From positions 1 through 40,687 of the forward strand of contig CALXAR010000008.1 of assembly GCA_944386345.1 (NCBI GenBank): a stretch of 40,687 nucleotides of DNA, written 5' to 3'. Each line of letters starts with the position of its first letter. Positions within the stretch are counted from its first letter, which is position 1. Made by a program: the position numbers and the translations under genes. This document shows, one piece after another, positions 30,690-38,817 of the stretch. This DNA is from an uncultured Clostridia bacterium. GTDB lineage: Bacteria > Bacillota > Clostridia > TANB77 > CAG-465. Under the pieces are notes generated by a model. It was given only the letters and a program-made list of their open reading frames with translations, was not told the origin of the DNA and ran no database searches.

Positions 30690-32306
30690 TTAAGTTTCCT
30701 CATTTACTCTATCTATAGAATTTTGTACTTCTCTTAGCTTATTAACTATTGTCTGTAGATATTCTGTATCAACATCACTCTTTAAGTTTCTCTTAACATT
30801 ATTTGTCATAGTATCAACTTCTTCCTTAAGTGAAGTCATAAGCTCAAGAATATTATATCTAGTTGCTTTATATGAATTTCTTCCATCAGAAAGTAGATTT
30901 CCATTCATATCATACTGCTCTTGATAATTTGGTATGCAACAATTAATTTTAAAGCCCTGCTCAATATATTCTTCTAATACAGTCTGAGCATCTTTTTCGC
31001 CATGAACTATGAAAATCTGCTCTGGCTTTTTACTCATTGCTCCAATCCAGTTTAAAATTCCATCTCTATCGGCATGCCCTGAAAAAGCATCTAAAGATTT
31101 AATCTCTGCATTTACAGCTATCTCCTCTCCAAATATTTTTACTAATTTATCTCCGTTTAAAATCTTTCTTCCTAAAGTTCCTTCTGCTTGATATCCAACA
31201 AAAAGAATTGTACACTCTGGTCTATATAAATTATGCTTTAGATGGTGCTTAATTCTTCCAACTTCACACATCCCACTAGCAGAAATTATAACTTTAGGAG
31301 TCATATCAGAATTTAATGCTTGTGACTCCTCACTTGTTTCAACAAAATGCAAATTATTAAAACTAATAGGATTATCTCCTTTTAGAAGAAAAGATAAAGC
31401 CTCTTCGTCATAATATTTATATTGTTCTTCAAATATATGTGTAGCATTAACAGCAAGAGGGCTATCTACATATATAGGAATATTTGAAAGCTCTTCTCCT
31501 ATTTCTTTGTCTGTTAGACTTTTATTTATCTCATATAGTATCTCTTGAGTTCTTCCGACAGCAAAAGATGGAATAATAACATTGCCACCTCTTCTTATTG
31601 TATCAAGAAGAATTTGAATAATTTTTGATGTCTGATCTTTTATACTACTATGTAATCTGTCTCCATATGTTGATTCAGTAACAAGAACGTCAGCACTATC
31701 AATATTTACTGGATCATTAATTATTGGTAGATTTAAATTTCCTAAATCACCAGTAAATACAACTTTTTTCTCTTGACCTTCTTCATTTAAATATAACTCA
31801 ACTATTGCAGAGCCTAGCATGTGTCCAGCATCTTTTAGCTCAAAAGAAATATTATCATTTATTTTTATTCTTGTATTATATTCTAAGCCTTTAAAAAGCT
31901 CTATACTATCGATTCCGTCCTGTTGAGTATATATTGGCTCATTTGGAGCTTTACCGGCTCTCATCCTCTTTCTATTTACCCATTCAATTTCTTTTTCTTG
32001 TATATGACCACTATCAGCAAGCATTATCTTACAAAGCTCTCTAGTTGCATTTGTACAATAAATAGGATTTCTGTAGCCATCTTTATATAGCTTTGGTATT
32101 CTTCCACTATGATCAATATGGGCATGAGTTAATATTACAAACTCTACATCTTGTATATTAAAAGGAAAATCTTCATAGTTTAGCATTTGCTCTGTTAAGC
32201 TTCCTTGGAAAAGACCGCAATCAATTAAAAACTTGTGCCCTGCCACTTCAACCATGTGACATGAACCAGTAACAATTTTTGCAGCTCCATAAAAAGTTAT
32301 ATTCAT
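30690..32306 (-). CDS. Beta-CASP metallo-hydrolase with RNA-specificity domain (RNase-like)
   Basis: A 538-residue cytoplasmic metallo-beta-lactamase-fold protein. THAHIDHSG (60-68) is metal motif 2; DAGHMLGSA and FTGDLGN are motifs 3 and 4. The beta-CASP insert (about 210-390) holds VTESTYGD, and the C-terminal part holds ISASGMCEVGRIKHHL and FSGHADRDGI, as in the archaeal-type RNA-processing exonuclease family (CPSF/YSH1-like, RMMBL domain). Residues after about 480 add a short helical tail. It probably cuts or trims RNA. It follows priA by 58 bases; a possible TTGAAA-17-TATCAT promoter lies between them. Confidence 0.87.
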   Translation of the reverse strand: MNITFYGAAKIVTGSCHMVEVAGHKFLIDCGLFQGSLTEQMLNYEDFPFNIQDVEFVILTHAHIDHSGRIPKLYKDGYRNPIYCTNATRELCKIMLADSGHIQEKEIEWVNRKRMRAGKAPNEPIYTQQDGIDSIELFKGLEYNTRIKINDNISFELKDAGHMLGSAIVELYLNEEGQEKKVVFTGDLGNLNLPIINDPVNIDSADVLVTESTYGDRLHSSIKDQTSKIIQILLDTIRRGGNVIIPSFAVGRTQEILYEINKSLTDKEIGEELSNIPIYVDSPLAVNATHIFEEQYKYYDEEALSFLLKGDNPISFNNLHFVETSEESQALNSDMTPKVIISASGMCEVGRIKHHLKHNLYRPECTILFVGYQAEGTLGRKILNGDKLVKIFGEEIAVNAEIKSLDAFSGHADRDGILNWIGAMSKKPEQIFIVHGEKDAQTVLEEYIEQGFKINCCIPNYQEQYDMNGNLLSDGRNSYKATRYNILELMTSLKEEVDTMTNNVKRNLKSDVDTEYLQTIVNKLREVQNSIDRVNEET

Positions 32307-32364
32307 TACACATCAACCTCTCATTTTATAATGATATTATATTATTTAAATTTTTTCAAGCATT

Positions 32365-34608
32365 TTAAATAAATGTAGGATTTTTTGTTATAGATAACAG
32401 AGTATTGCTTTTCTTTTTTGAATTGTATATTTTAATCTTAGCATAAATTTTACTATAAATTTTTGTATTAAGTCTTGTTTTAATCATAACATTAACTCTA
32501 AATCTATTGTTTAGCTTTTGAATATATGGTGATTTAGGAGAAAAAACTCTATATTCATTTTGACTATCAAAGTTTAAAATATTATATAATTTTTCTGCAT
32601 CAATTTTTACATCTTGCAAGTTTGCTCCGCTAACTTCAAATAGCAATATATCTATAAAAGGAGGATATCCAAAAGTTTTTCTGTATTCTATTTCTTTATC
32701 AAAGAAATCTCTATAACTATTATTTTCAACTGCTTTTATAATATAGTTTTCTGTATCACTTGTTTGAATTAACACTCTGCCCTCTTTAGTGCTTCTTCCA
32801 GCTCTTCCTGCGACTTGGAAAATATTTGCAAAAGCTCTCTCAGATGCAGAAAAATCATTCATTGCAAGAAGAGCATCTGTTCCTATTATTCCAACAAGAG
32901 TTACATTTGGCATATCATGTCCCTTACTTATCATTTGTGTTCCAATTAAAACATCAATATTATTATTTTTAAATTCATCTAATATTTTTTGCTGTGAGTC
33001 TCTAGCAACAGTTGTATCTGCATCCATTCTAAGAACAGAAATTCCTGGAAAAATCTCTTTTAGTTCCTCTTCTAATTTTTCTGTTCCTAAATTATAACTT
33101 GAGATCTCTTCAGAACCACATTTAGGACAAATATTAAATTTTCTTTCAACATGTGAACAATAATGGCACAAAAGTAGATTATTGCTTTTATGATATGTCA
33201 TAGCAACATCACAATTTGGGCAATTAAACACATATCCGCACTGCTTACATGTAAGATATGAATTATATCCCCTTTTATTTAAAAATAGCATAGTTTGCTC
33301 TTTGTTTTTTAAATTTTCCTCAATAGCTGCTTTTAGTTTTAATGATATATTGGATGTATTTCCCATAATTCTATCATCTCTTAGATTTACCACATCAATA
33401 ATGGGTAGCTTTGCATTTGCTGCTCTTTTTTTCATCTCAAATAGTTCTACATTTCCATTAATTGCTTTATTGTATGTACTAATCTCTGGAGTTGCACTTC
33501 CAAGAACAAGTACAGCATCAGCCTCTTTACATATATACGCAGCAATGTCTTTTGTTGAATATTTTGGCTTTGTTTGTGAATAGTAACTTGTATCATGCTC
33601 TTCATCTATTATAACTAATCCTAAATTATCTATAGGAGCAAAAATAGCTGATCTTGCACCTATTACTATATTTACTTTTCCCATTTTTATTCTTTTATAT
33701 TCTTCTTTTCTTTGAGAAATAGTCATTTTGCTATGTAAAATTGCAATATCGTTACCAAACCTTGATACAAATCTTTCAACAGTTTGATATGTCAAAGATA
33801 TTTCTGGAACTAAGACAATTGCCTTTCTTCCTTGGTCTAAAACCCTCTCAATTAACTGTAAGTACACCTCAGTCTTTCCACTACCAGTTACGCCATGTAT
33901 TAAACACTGTTTGTATTCTTCATCATAGATATATTTACTTATACCATCAATTACATATTTTTGCTCATCAGTTGGTACAAGAGCTTTTGTTCTTTTGACA
34001 TTTAAATCTTTTAGAAAATCTTTTTCTTTTTCTACTTCAATAATATCTATATATCCATTTTTCTTAGCAGTATTTATTACACTTCTTGAAATAGAGAGTC
34101 CATCTATTATATCGCTTATTAGTACATTATCAGTATACATTAAAAATGATAATAACTGTATTTGTTTTGCACTCTTTATAACGTTTGTTTCAATATCTTG
34201 CATTATCTCATCTGCCGACTTAATTAAAATGACTTTCTTGTCCTTTTTTGTATCAAGACTTTTACTACTATTTTTAGATCTTGTTCCTGGCGGTAGCATT
34301 AGTTTTAATGCATCGTACACATTACAAAAATACACATATGCAATATATTTTGCAAGCTTTAACCTTTTTTCATCTATATATGATACATCATCTAAAATCT
34401 CACTTATTTCCTTTACTTTATATTTTTGTGGCTCATAATCTTCCTCAAGCCTTACAATTATTCCCTCTTCTAAATTCTTTCCTCTACCAAAACTTACTTG
34501 AACTCTTTTTCCAATTTCTACCTGTGGTATTAATTCTTCTGGGACTATATAATCATATACTTTATTTAGTGAATTTACTGATGTATTAATTAATATTTTT
34601 GCTATCAT
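32365..34608 (-). CDS. priA: Primosomal protein N' (PriA helicase)
   Basis: A 747-residue SF2 DNA helicase that restarts stalled replication forks. An N-terminal 3' DNA-binding domain (about 1-100) and winged-helix part (about 125-210) lead to the motor: HGVTGSGKTEV (Walker A), LVPEISL (motif Ia), IDEEHDTSYY (DEEH box), GSATPE (motif III), and GTQMISKGHDMPNV and QVAGRAGR (motifs V and VI). The cysteine pairs CKQCGYVFNCPNC and CHYC...CPKC bind two zinc ions. Length is normal. It has a perfect-consensus sigma-A promoter at 34626-34654 and is separated from the CMP-kinase-like gene by a terminator. Confidence 0.96.
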   Translation of the reverse strand: MIAKILINTSVNSLNKVYDYIVPEELIPQVEIGKRVQVSFGRGKNLEEGIIVRLEEDYEPQKYKVKEISEILDDVSYIDEKRLKLAKYIAYVYFCNVYDALKLMLPPGTRSKNSSKSLDTKKDKKVILIKSADEIMQDIETNVIKSAKQIQLLSFLMYTDNVLISDIIDGLSISRSVINTAKKNGYIDIIEVEKEKDFLKDLNVKRTKALVPTDEQKYVIDGISKYIYDEEYKQCLIHGVTGSGKTEVYLQLIERVLDQGRKAIVLVPEISLTYQTVERFVSRFGNDIAILHSKMTISQRKEEYKRIKMGKVNIVIGARSAIFAPIDNLGLVIIDEEHDTSYYSQTKPKYSTKDIAAYICKEADAVLVLGSATPEISTYNKAINGNVELFEMKKRAANAKLPIIDVVNLRDDRIMGNTSNISLKLKAAIEENLKNKEQTMLFLNKRGYNSYLTCKQCGYVFNCPNCDVAMTYHKSNNLLLCHYCSHVERKFNICPKCGSEEISSYNLGTEKLEEELKEIFPGISVLRMDADTTVARDSQQKILDEFKNNNIDVLIGTQMISKGHDMPNVTLVGIIGTDALLAMNDFSASERAFANIFQVAGRAGRSTKEGRVLIQTSDTENYIIKAVENNSYRDFFDKEIEYRKTFGYPPFIDILLFEVSGANLQDVKIDAEKLYNILNFDSQNEYRVFSPKSPYIQKLNNRFRVNVMIKTRLNTKIYSKIYAKIKIYNSKKKSNTLLSITKNPTFI

Positions 34609-34625
34609 TTCACACCTCTTGTAAT

Positions 34626-34654
34626 ATTATATATTACTAAAAATTAAGTGTCAA
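34626..34654 (-). promoter_or_regulatory. Perfect-consensus sigma-A promoter for priA
   Basis: Minus strand: TTGACA, 17-bp spacer, TATAAT, all 12 core bases at consensus. It ends 17 bases before the priA ATG, with AAGAGGTG as SD between. Confidence 0.88.
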
Positions 34655-34688
34655 GAAGAATGAACAAACGTTTAAATAATAACAAAAA

Positions 34689-34717
34689 AAATACTTAAGT
34701 GAAAAACTTAAGTATTT
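34689..34717 (-). terminator. Terminator of the rpoZ-kinase operon
   Basis: A perfect 12-bp stem AAATACTTAAGT (34689-34700) with 34706-34717, 5-base loop, then a run of T on the minus strand, next to the kinase stop codon. Confidence 0.92.
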
Positions 34718-35281
34718 TTATTCTTTATCTTTTAACCAATTTTTATATTCTTTTAAAATAATATTTGCTACTTCCTCAGGCAATTTATTAGTAGTGTCAA
34801 TTACTAAATCATAATTTGACATATCATCACGTCTAACGTTATATGTTTTTAAATATCTCATATTTTCTTGCTCGTATCTATATTTAATATCTTTCATTGC
34901 CATTTCAATAGATTCATATTTTTCTGTATCTTTTCTTAAAGAATCATTATATGCACGCGTTGCTGCCTCTTTTAAATCAACTTTTAAATAAATTTTAAAA
35001 GACTGTGGCACAGCATAAAACCCAAGTCTTGCATCTATTATTAAATTATCATGTTCTTTAGCATAAATCGAAGCACTCTTTTCGACTTCTCGATCTATTT
35101 CTTCATGAGCATTTAAATATTCTTGGAACTCTACAATTGACATATTCATTTCTTTTGCAAGTTTCCTTACATATTCACCATTTTTATAAACTTCATATCC
35201 CAACTCTTGTTTTAAAAGAGATGTAACAGTACCTTTCCCACTTGCTATATCTCCTGCTATAGTTATAATATGTATATTCAT
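34718..35281 (-). CDS. Cytidylate-kinase-like P-loop nucleoside monophosphate kinase
   Basis: A 187-residue cytosolic kinase. The P-loop is GDIASGKGT (10-18); the next segment, YKNGEYVRKLAKEMNMSI with EEIDREVEKSA, and IIDARLGFYAV match the short archaeal-type CMP kinase or cytidylate-kinase-like family, not guanylate kinase. It would phosphorylate CMP/dCMP or a similar nucleotide using ATP. Its SD (AAGGAG) is made by the last codons of rpoZ, five bases upstream, so translation is coupled. In most Firmicutes gmk sits next to rpoZ and close to priA; here this kinase takes that place, downstream of rpoZ instead of upstream. Whether it replaces gmk or the usual cmk cannot be told from this window. 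Confidence 0.78.
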   Translation of the reverse strand: MNIHIITIAGDIASGKGTVTSLLKQELGYEVYKNGEYVRKLAKEMNMSIVEFQEYLNAHEEIDREVEKSASIYAKEHDNLIIDARLGFYAVPQSFKIYLKVDLKEAATRAYNDSLRKDTEKYESIEMAMKDIKYRYEQENMRYLKTYNVRRDDMSNYDLVIDTTNKLPEEVANIILKEYKNWLKDKE

Positions 35282-35286
35282 AAAAC

Positions 35287-35595
35287 TTACTCCTTATTTG
35301 CTTCTTGTGCTTCCCTAATTTCCTTTTCTAATTCTACCTCTGGTGTTACTGCATATTTTCCATCTATTTTTATATATATTTTTCCATCAGCAATCTCTTT
35401 TGCTGCTCTATCTACTGCATCAAAAACGTATTCTGAGTAATCTTCTTTTCCTTCTTTAATTCTGTCTTTATTTTGATTGAATTTTTCAAGTCTATCTTTT
35501 TCTATTTTTCTTGCTCTTTTTGCTATAGCTAAGACTGATTGATATCTGTTTCCAACTTTAGGAACTATTTCTTTAACGTTTGGTTTAGATAACAT
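35287..35595 (-). CDS. rpoZ: RNA polymerase omega subunit
   Basis: A 102-residue protein with the omega core: VGNRYQSVLAIAKRARKI (14-31) corresponds to the conserved YxxVxxAAKRARQI helix, and AAKEIADGKI (69-78) to the LxEIxxGKI segment. The middle is a little longer and more charged than in Bacillus (about 67 residues), which is common in Clostridia. Omega helps beta-prime fold and join the core enzyme. It is first in a two-gene operon with the CMP-kinase-like gene. A promoter lies at 35628-35656 and AAGGGGG is the SD. The link to priA downstream is the usual Firmicute context. Confidence 0.88.
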   Translation of the reverse strand: MLSKPNVKEIVPKVGNRYQSVLAIAKRARKIEKDRLEKFNQNKDRIKEGKEDYSEYVFDAVDRAAKEIADGKIYIKIDGKYAVTPEVELEKEIREAQEANKE

Positions 35596-35627
35596 TTTTT
35601 ATTTCCCCCTTTTAAACTATAATATAT

Positions 35628-35656
35628 ATTATATAACATTTTTTAACATTTGTAAA
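35628..35656 (-). promoter_or_regulatory. Sigma-A promoter for rpoZ
   Basis: Minus strand: TTTACA, 17-bp spacer, TATAAT, ending 32 bases before the rpoZ ATG. Confidence 0.68.
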
Positions 35657-35680
35657 TACGTTATTTATATAATAAATTCA

Positions 35681-36550
35681 CTAAAACTCACATATTGTTG
35701 TTATACCACATGGTAAAAATTCATTTGAATTTTTTTGCTTTAATCCAATTTCATCAAAAGATATATCCATCTTTCTATCTTTTATTGCGTGTCTTACAAC
35801 ATTAGAAATAATAGTGCCAGAAAGACCACCAGTATATGTATTAATCATCATAAACATTGCATCATCAGATAAAAGACTAGAGCATAGCTCTATTAGCTCA
35901 TAAATGTTCTTTTCTATACTCCATACTTCTCCATTTTTTCCTCTTCCATATGAAGGTGGATCCATTATAATACATTCATATTTATTACCACGTCTAATCT
36001 CTCTTTTAACAAATTTTATTACATCATCAACAAGAAATCTTACGGGTCTCTCTCTAAGTCCGCTTGAAGCTAAATTTTCTTTAGCCCAATTTGTCATACC
36101 TTGTGACGAATCGACATGACAAACACTAGCTCCTGCATAAGCACATGCTACAGTTGCTCCTCCAGTATAAGCAAATAAGTTTAAAACTTTAACTTCTCTT
36201 CCCTTTTTTACCTCTTTTGATATTTTTTCTATCATATAATCCCAATTTACAGATTGCTCCGGAAATAGTCCTGTATGTTTAAATCCCATAGGTTTTAAAT
36301 TAAAAGTCAAGTTCTTATACCTTATACTCCAACTATCATTCATCTTTCGTAATTTTTCCCAGTGTCCTCCTCCAGTAGAGCTGCGAATATATCTTGCATG
36401 AGCTTTTCCCCATAAATTAGGATTTGTTTTATCTTTCCATACAATTTGAGGATCTGGTCTAATTAGAATATAATCTCCCCATCTTTCAAGCTTTTCTCCA
36501 TTTGCCATATCTAGCAGTTCATAATCTTTTAATTCTTTGCTATAACGCAT
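35681..36550 (-). CDS. Class I SAM-dependent methyltransferase (RlmI/RlmK-like)
   Basis: A 289-residue methyltransferase. The SAM-binding motif I is VLNLFAYTGGATV (about 125-137), an acidic residue follows at HVDSS, and DPPSYGRG (about 195-202) is motif IV of the RlmI/RlmK family of 23S rRNA cytosine-C5 or guanine-N7 methyltransferases; the N-terminus carries IRPDPQIVWK and FKHTGLFPEQ, typical of the stand-alone forms of PF10672. Substrate is presumably rRNA but not certain. The start has an AAGGAG SD. It is divergent from ylbJ, with only 30 bases between the two start codons, so the promoters must overlap or lie inside the coding regions. Confidence 0.86.
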   Translation of the reverse strand: MRYSKELKDYELLDMANGEKLERWGDYILIRPDPQIVWKDKTNPNLWGKAHARYIRSSTGGGHWEKLRKMNDSWSIRYKNLTFNLKPMGFKHTGLFPEQSVNWDYMIEKISKEVKKGREVKVLNLFAYTGGATVACAYAGASVCHVDSSQGMTNWAKENLASSGLRERPVRFLVDDVIKFVKREIRRGNKYECIIMDPPSYGRGKNGEVWSIEKNIYELIELCSSLLSDDAMFMMINTYTGGLSGTIISNVVRHAIKDRKMDISFDEIGLKQKNSNEFLPCGITTICEF

Positions 36551-36580
36551 ATTATTTTCTCCTTTTTCATAAAATTTATT

Positions 36581-37642
36581 ATGATTAAACTTAATACCAA
36601 ACTTTTAAAAGTATTTATGTTATTTGTTTGCTTAATTTGTATTTTTACTTTCCAAAAAAGCAACTACATATCAATAAGAAATACAATTGGTATATTTCTT
36701 GATTCCGTAATGCCGTCGCTTTTTCCATTTATCCTCTTTACCAATGTTCTAATATTAAGTGGATTGTCAAAATCTATCATTAGGTATTTTAAAAAATATG
36801 GTAATCTAATATATGTAGGTGTAATAGGATTTTTATGTGGATATCCTATGGGAGCCAAAGCCACGTATAGTCTTTATGCAGAAAATAAAATAACAAAAAA
36901 ACAAGCTACTTTTTTAATGTCTTTTGCAAATAACTGTAATCCAATATTTATATTATCTACAATAGGAATCTGTGTTTTAAATAACTTCCATATTGGACTA
37001 ATACTCTTAATAAGTCATTACATTGCTGCAATTATTATATGTATATTCAATTTTTCACATAATGATATTATACACGAAAATTTACAAAAATCAAATAGTT
37101 TTAAGGAAAAAGAGGATAAAAAGTTACATAAGAGTGGTTTTGAAATAATAGATACATCTATAAAATCTACTTTTATTACTCTAGGTAATATACTTGCCTT
37201 TATTATAATATTTAATTTACTATTTTCTATTGTAGAAATACTACTTACTAAACTAAATCTTCCAAAAGACATTATTTATACATTATCTGGATTATTTGAA
37301 GTAACAAATGGTACTCTACTTATATACCTAAATACAAACTTTGGATTTTCTTTTACTATAATATTGATATCATTTATGCTATCTTTTAGTGGCTTTTCAA
37401 TTATATTTCAAGTATATTCATGTATATATAAAGCAAAAATAAAATTATGGCATATAGTTAAATTTAAATTAATTCAAGGAATTATTTCAGCTTTTATAAC
37501 ATACTTGTTACTAAATATATCTACTCTGCCAAAAATCGATTATTCAAAGCTCATTAAATTTAACTCAGCATCATACTTTATGATTTCTGTTTCTTTACTT
37601 TTTATATTTATATTTGCACTAAAAAAAGTAACTCGAAAATAA
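36581..37642 (+). CDS. ylbJ: YlbJ-like sporulation integral membrane protein
   Basis: A 353-residue membrane protein with about eight hydrophobic helices and no signal peptide. The conserved core FLCGYPMGAKATYSLYAENK and MSFANNCNPIFILSTIG match the YlbJ/nucleoside-recognition (Gate) family of spore-formers; YlbJ is made in the mother cell under sigma-E and is needed for spore cortex. There is no usable SD before the ATG at 36581, nor before the Met13 codon, which is unlike almost every other gene here. A CATATTAT near 36549-36556 resembles a sigma-E -10, but I see no matching -35. The 3' end lies inside a hairpin. Confidence 0.82.
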   Translation: MIKLNTKLLKVFMLFVCLICIFTFQKSNYISIRNTIGIFLDSVMPSLFPFILFTNVLILSGLSKSIIRYFKKYGNLIYVGVIGFLCGYPMGAKATYSLYAENKITKKQATFLMSFANNCNPIFILSTIGICVLNNFHIGLILLISHYIAAIIICIFNFSHNDIIHENLQKSNSFKEKEDKKLHKSGFEIIDTSIKSTFITLGNILAFIIIFNLLFSIVEILLTKLNLPKDIIYTLSGLFEVTNGTLLIYLNTNFGFSFTIILISFMLSFSGFSIIFQVYSCIYKAKIKLWHIVKFKLIQGIISAFITYLLLNISTLPKIDYSKLIKFNSASYFMISVSLLFIFIFALKKVTRK

Positions 37643-37660
37643 CTAAATTTTCAAGTTACT
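37627..37660 (+). terminator. Weak terminator-like hairpin at the end of ylbJ
   Basis: AGTAACT and GAAAAT (37627-37640) pair with ATTTTC and AGTTACT (37647-37660) with one C-A mismatch. It covers the ylbJ stop codon but has no T run after it, so read-through into the 69-aa gene is possible. Confidence 0.5.
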
Positions 37661-37757
37661 CTATATAAATTAAAGAAGGGGGGTAAACTTTAAGTCTACA
37701 CTAATATTATATACAATTTTAAATTTTTTATTCATAAAAAAATAAGGAGGTGATAAA

Positions 37758-37967
37758 ATGGATAAAAATCAGCCTTTTTTTGACCCGTATAATTTTAATA
37801 TGCAACCTAATACTATAAACCAACAAAATATCGATCCTGCAATAGAGCAAATGCCAAATCCAATGATGTATTATGAGCAACAATATATGTACTATAGATA
37901 TTTAACACAAGTCTTAGAATATAAAATAAAATTAAAAGAATATGAAAATTTAAATAAACAAAATTAA
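37758..37967 (+). CDS. Small Tyr/Gln/Met-rich protein, possible spore protein
   Basis: A 69-residue protein of unknown function. The first 40 residues are disordered and rich in Asn, Pro and Gln (QPFFDPYNFNMQPN); the middle is aromatic (MMYYEQQYMYYRYLTQ), and the end is a charged helix (LEYKIKLKEYENLNKQ). Small Tyr/Met/Gln-rich proteins of this type are often spore coat proteins or coat-associated, and it lies just after ylbJ on the same strand, but no family is recognised. It is clearly expressed: AAGGAGGTGAT, a full match to the 16S tail, lies six bases before the ATG, and a bidirectional terminator follows. A weak TTTAAG-17-TACAAT promoter is possible upstream. Confidence 0.75.
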   Translation: MDKNQPFFDPYNFNMQPNTINQQNIDPAIEQMPNPMMYYEQQYMYYRYLTQVLEYKIKLKEYENLNKQN

Positions 37968-37989
37968 AAAGAGCATTGACTGCTCTTTT
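37967..37989. terminator. Bidirectional terminator between the 69-aa gene and the SDR gene
   Basis: AAAAGAGCA (37967-37975) pairs with TGCTCTTTT (37981-37989) with a 5-base loop; A and T runs on the outer sides serve both strands. Confidence 0.85.
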
Positions 37990-37991
37990 AT

Positions 37992-38729
37992 TTATATAAC
38001 CAAGCCACCATTTGGACTTATTACTTGCCCAGTTATATATCTGGCCTCATATGAAGCTAAAAATTTAACTGATGCTGCAACATCTTCTACAGCGCCAATC
38101 TTTCCAAGTGGAATTTCATCTTTTAAAACTCTCATATCATCATCAGATAAAGTACTTAACATGTCAGTAGATATTGCACCAGGTGCAACAACATTTACTG
38201 TTATATTAGAAGGAGCAAGTTCTTTTGCTAGCGCTTTACTCATTCCAATTATTGCAGCTTTTGATGTAGAGTATGCAACTTCAAGAGAAGCTCCAACCAT
38301 TCCCCATATTGAGGAAATATTTATAATTGTTCCGTCTTTTCTTGGAAGCATTGATTTTTTTAGAACTGACTGTGTCATATTAAAAGTACCTAGTATATTT
38401 ACATTAAGCATTCTCTCTAACTCTTCTTGAGAAATATCAATAAAAAGCTTATATTCACTTATTCCTGCATTATTTACTAGAACGTCTATATTACCAAAAG
38501 TTCCTATGACATAATCTACCATTTTATCAACTTCATCTCTTTTTGTAATATCTGCTTGATATATTATTACACTACAACCATCTTTTGCTAACTCTTCACA
38601 AAGCTCTTTTGCTTCTTTTTCAGATGTATTATAATTTACACAAACATTATATCCACTATATGCAAAATCTTTTGCAATAGCTCTACCTATTCCCTTTGCA
38701 GCACCAGTTATAATTATTGTTTTACTCAT
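37992..38729 (-). CDS. Short-chain dehydrogenase/reductase, FabG-like
   Basis: A 245-residue classical SDR. TGAAKGIG (8-15) binds the NADP cofactor, NNAG (86-89) is the structural motif, Ser140 with YSTSK (Tyr153, Lys157) is catalytic, and VAPGAISTDML and GQVISPNGG follow as expected. It could be a 3-oxoacyl-ACP reductase of fatty acid synthesis, but no other fab gene is near. Stand-alone copies in Firmicutes are often YmfI-like, the reductase that acts on the 5-aminopentanonyl group of elongation factor P; I cannot separate these. GAGGGAG is the SD. The gene is monocistronic, with terminators on both sides. Confidence 0.88.
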   Translation of the reverse strand: MSKTIIITGAAKGIGRAIAKDFAYSGYNVCVNYNTSEKEAKELCEELAKDGCSVIIYQADITKRDEVDKMVDYVIGTFGNIDVLVNNAGISEYKLFIDISQEELERMLNVNILGTFNMTQSVLKKSMLPRKDGTIINISSIWGMVGASLEVAYSTSKAAIIGMSKALAKELAPSNITVNVVAPGAISTDMLSTLSDDDMRVLKDEIPLGKIGAVEDVAASVKFLASYEARYITGQVISPNGGLVI

Positions 38730-38783
38730 TTTTCTCCCTCACTTTTTATATACATTATTTATTGTATCATAAAAGAACAAAAA

Positions 38784-38809
38784 AAGTACATACTTTTTAG
38801 TATGTACTT
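38784..38809 (-). terminator. Terminator of the 540-aa gene
   Basis: AAGTACATACT (38784-38794) pairs with 38799-38809 around a TTTT loop, followed on the minus strand by seven T. Confidence 0.93.
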
Positions 38810-38817
38810 AAAATTTG

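Noticed and set aside
37678-37683. G6 run with AAGGGGGG, resembling an SD before a missing small gene
   Set aside because: No ATG, GTG or TTG follows at a usable distance, and no frame continues.
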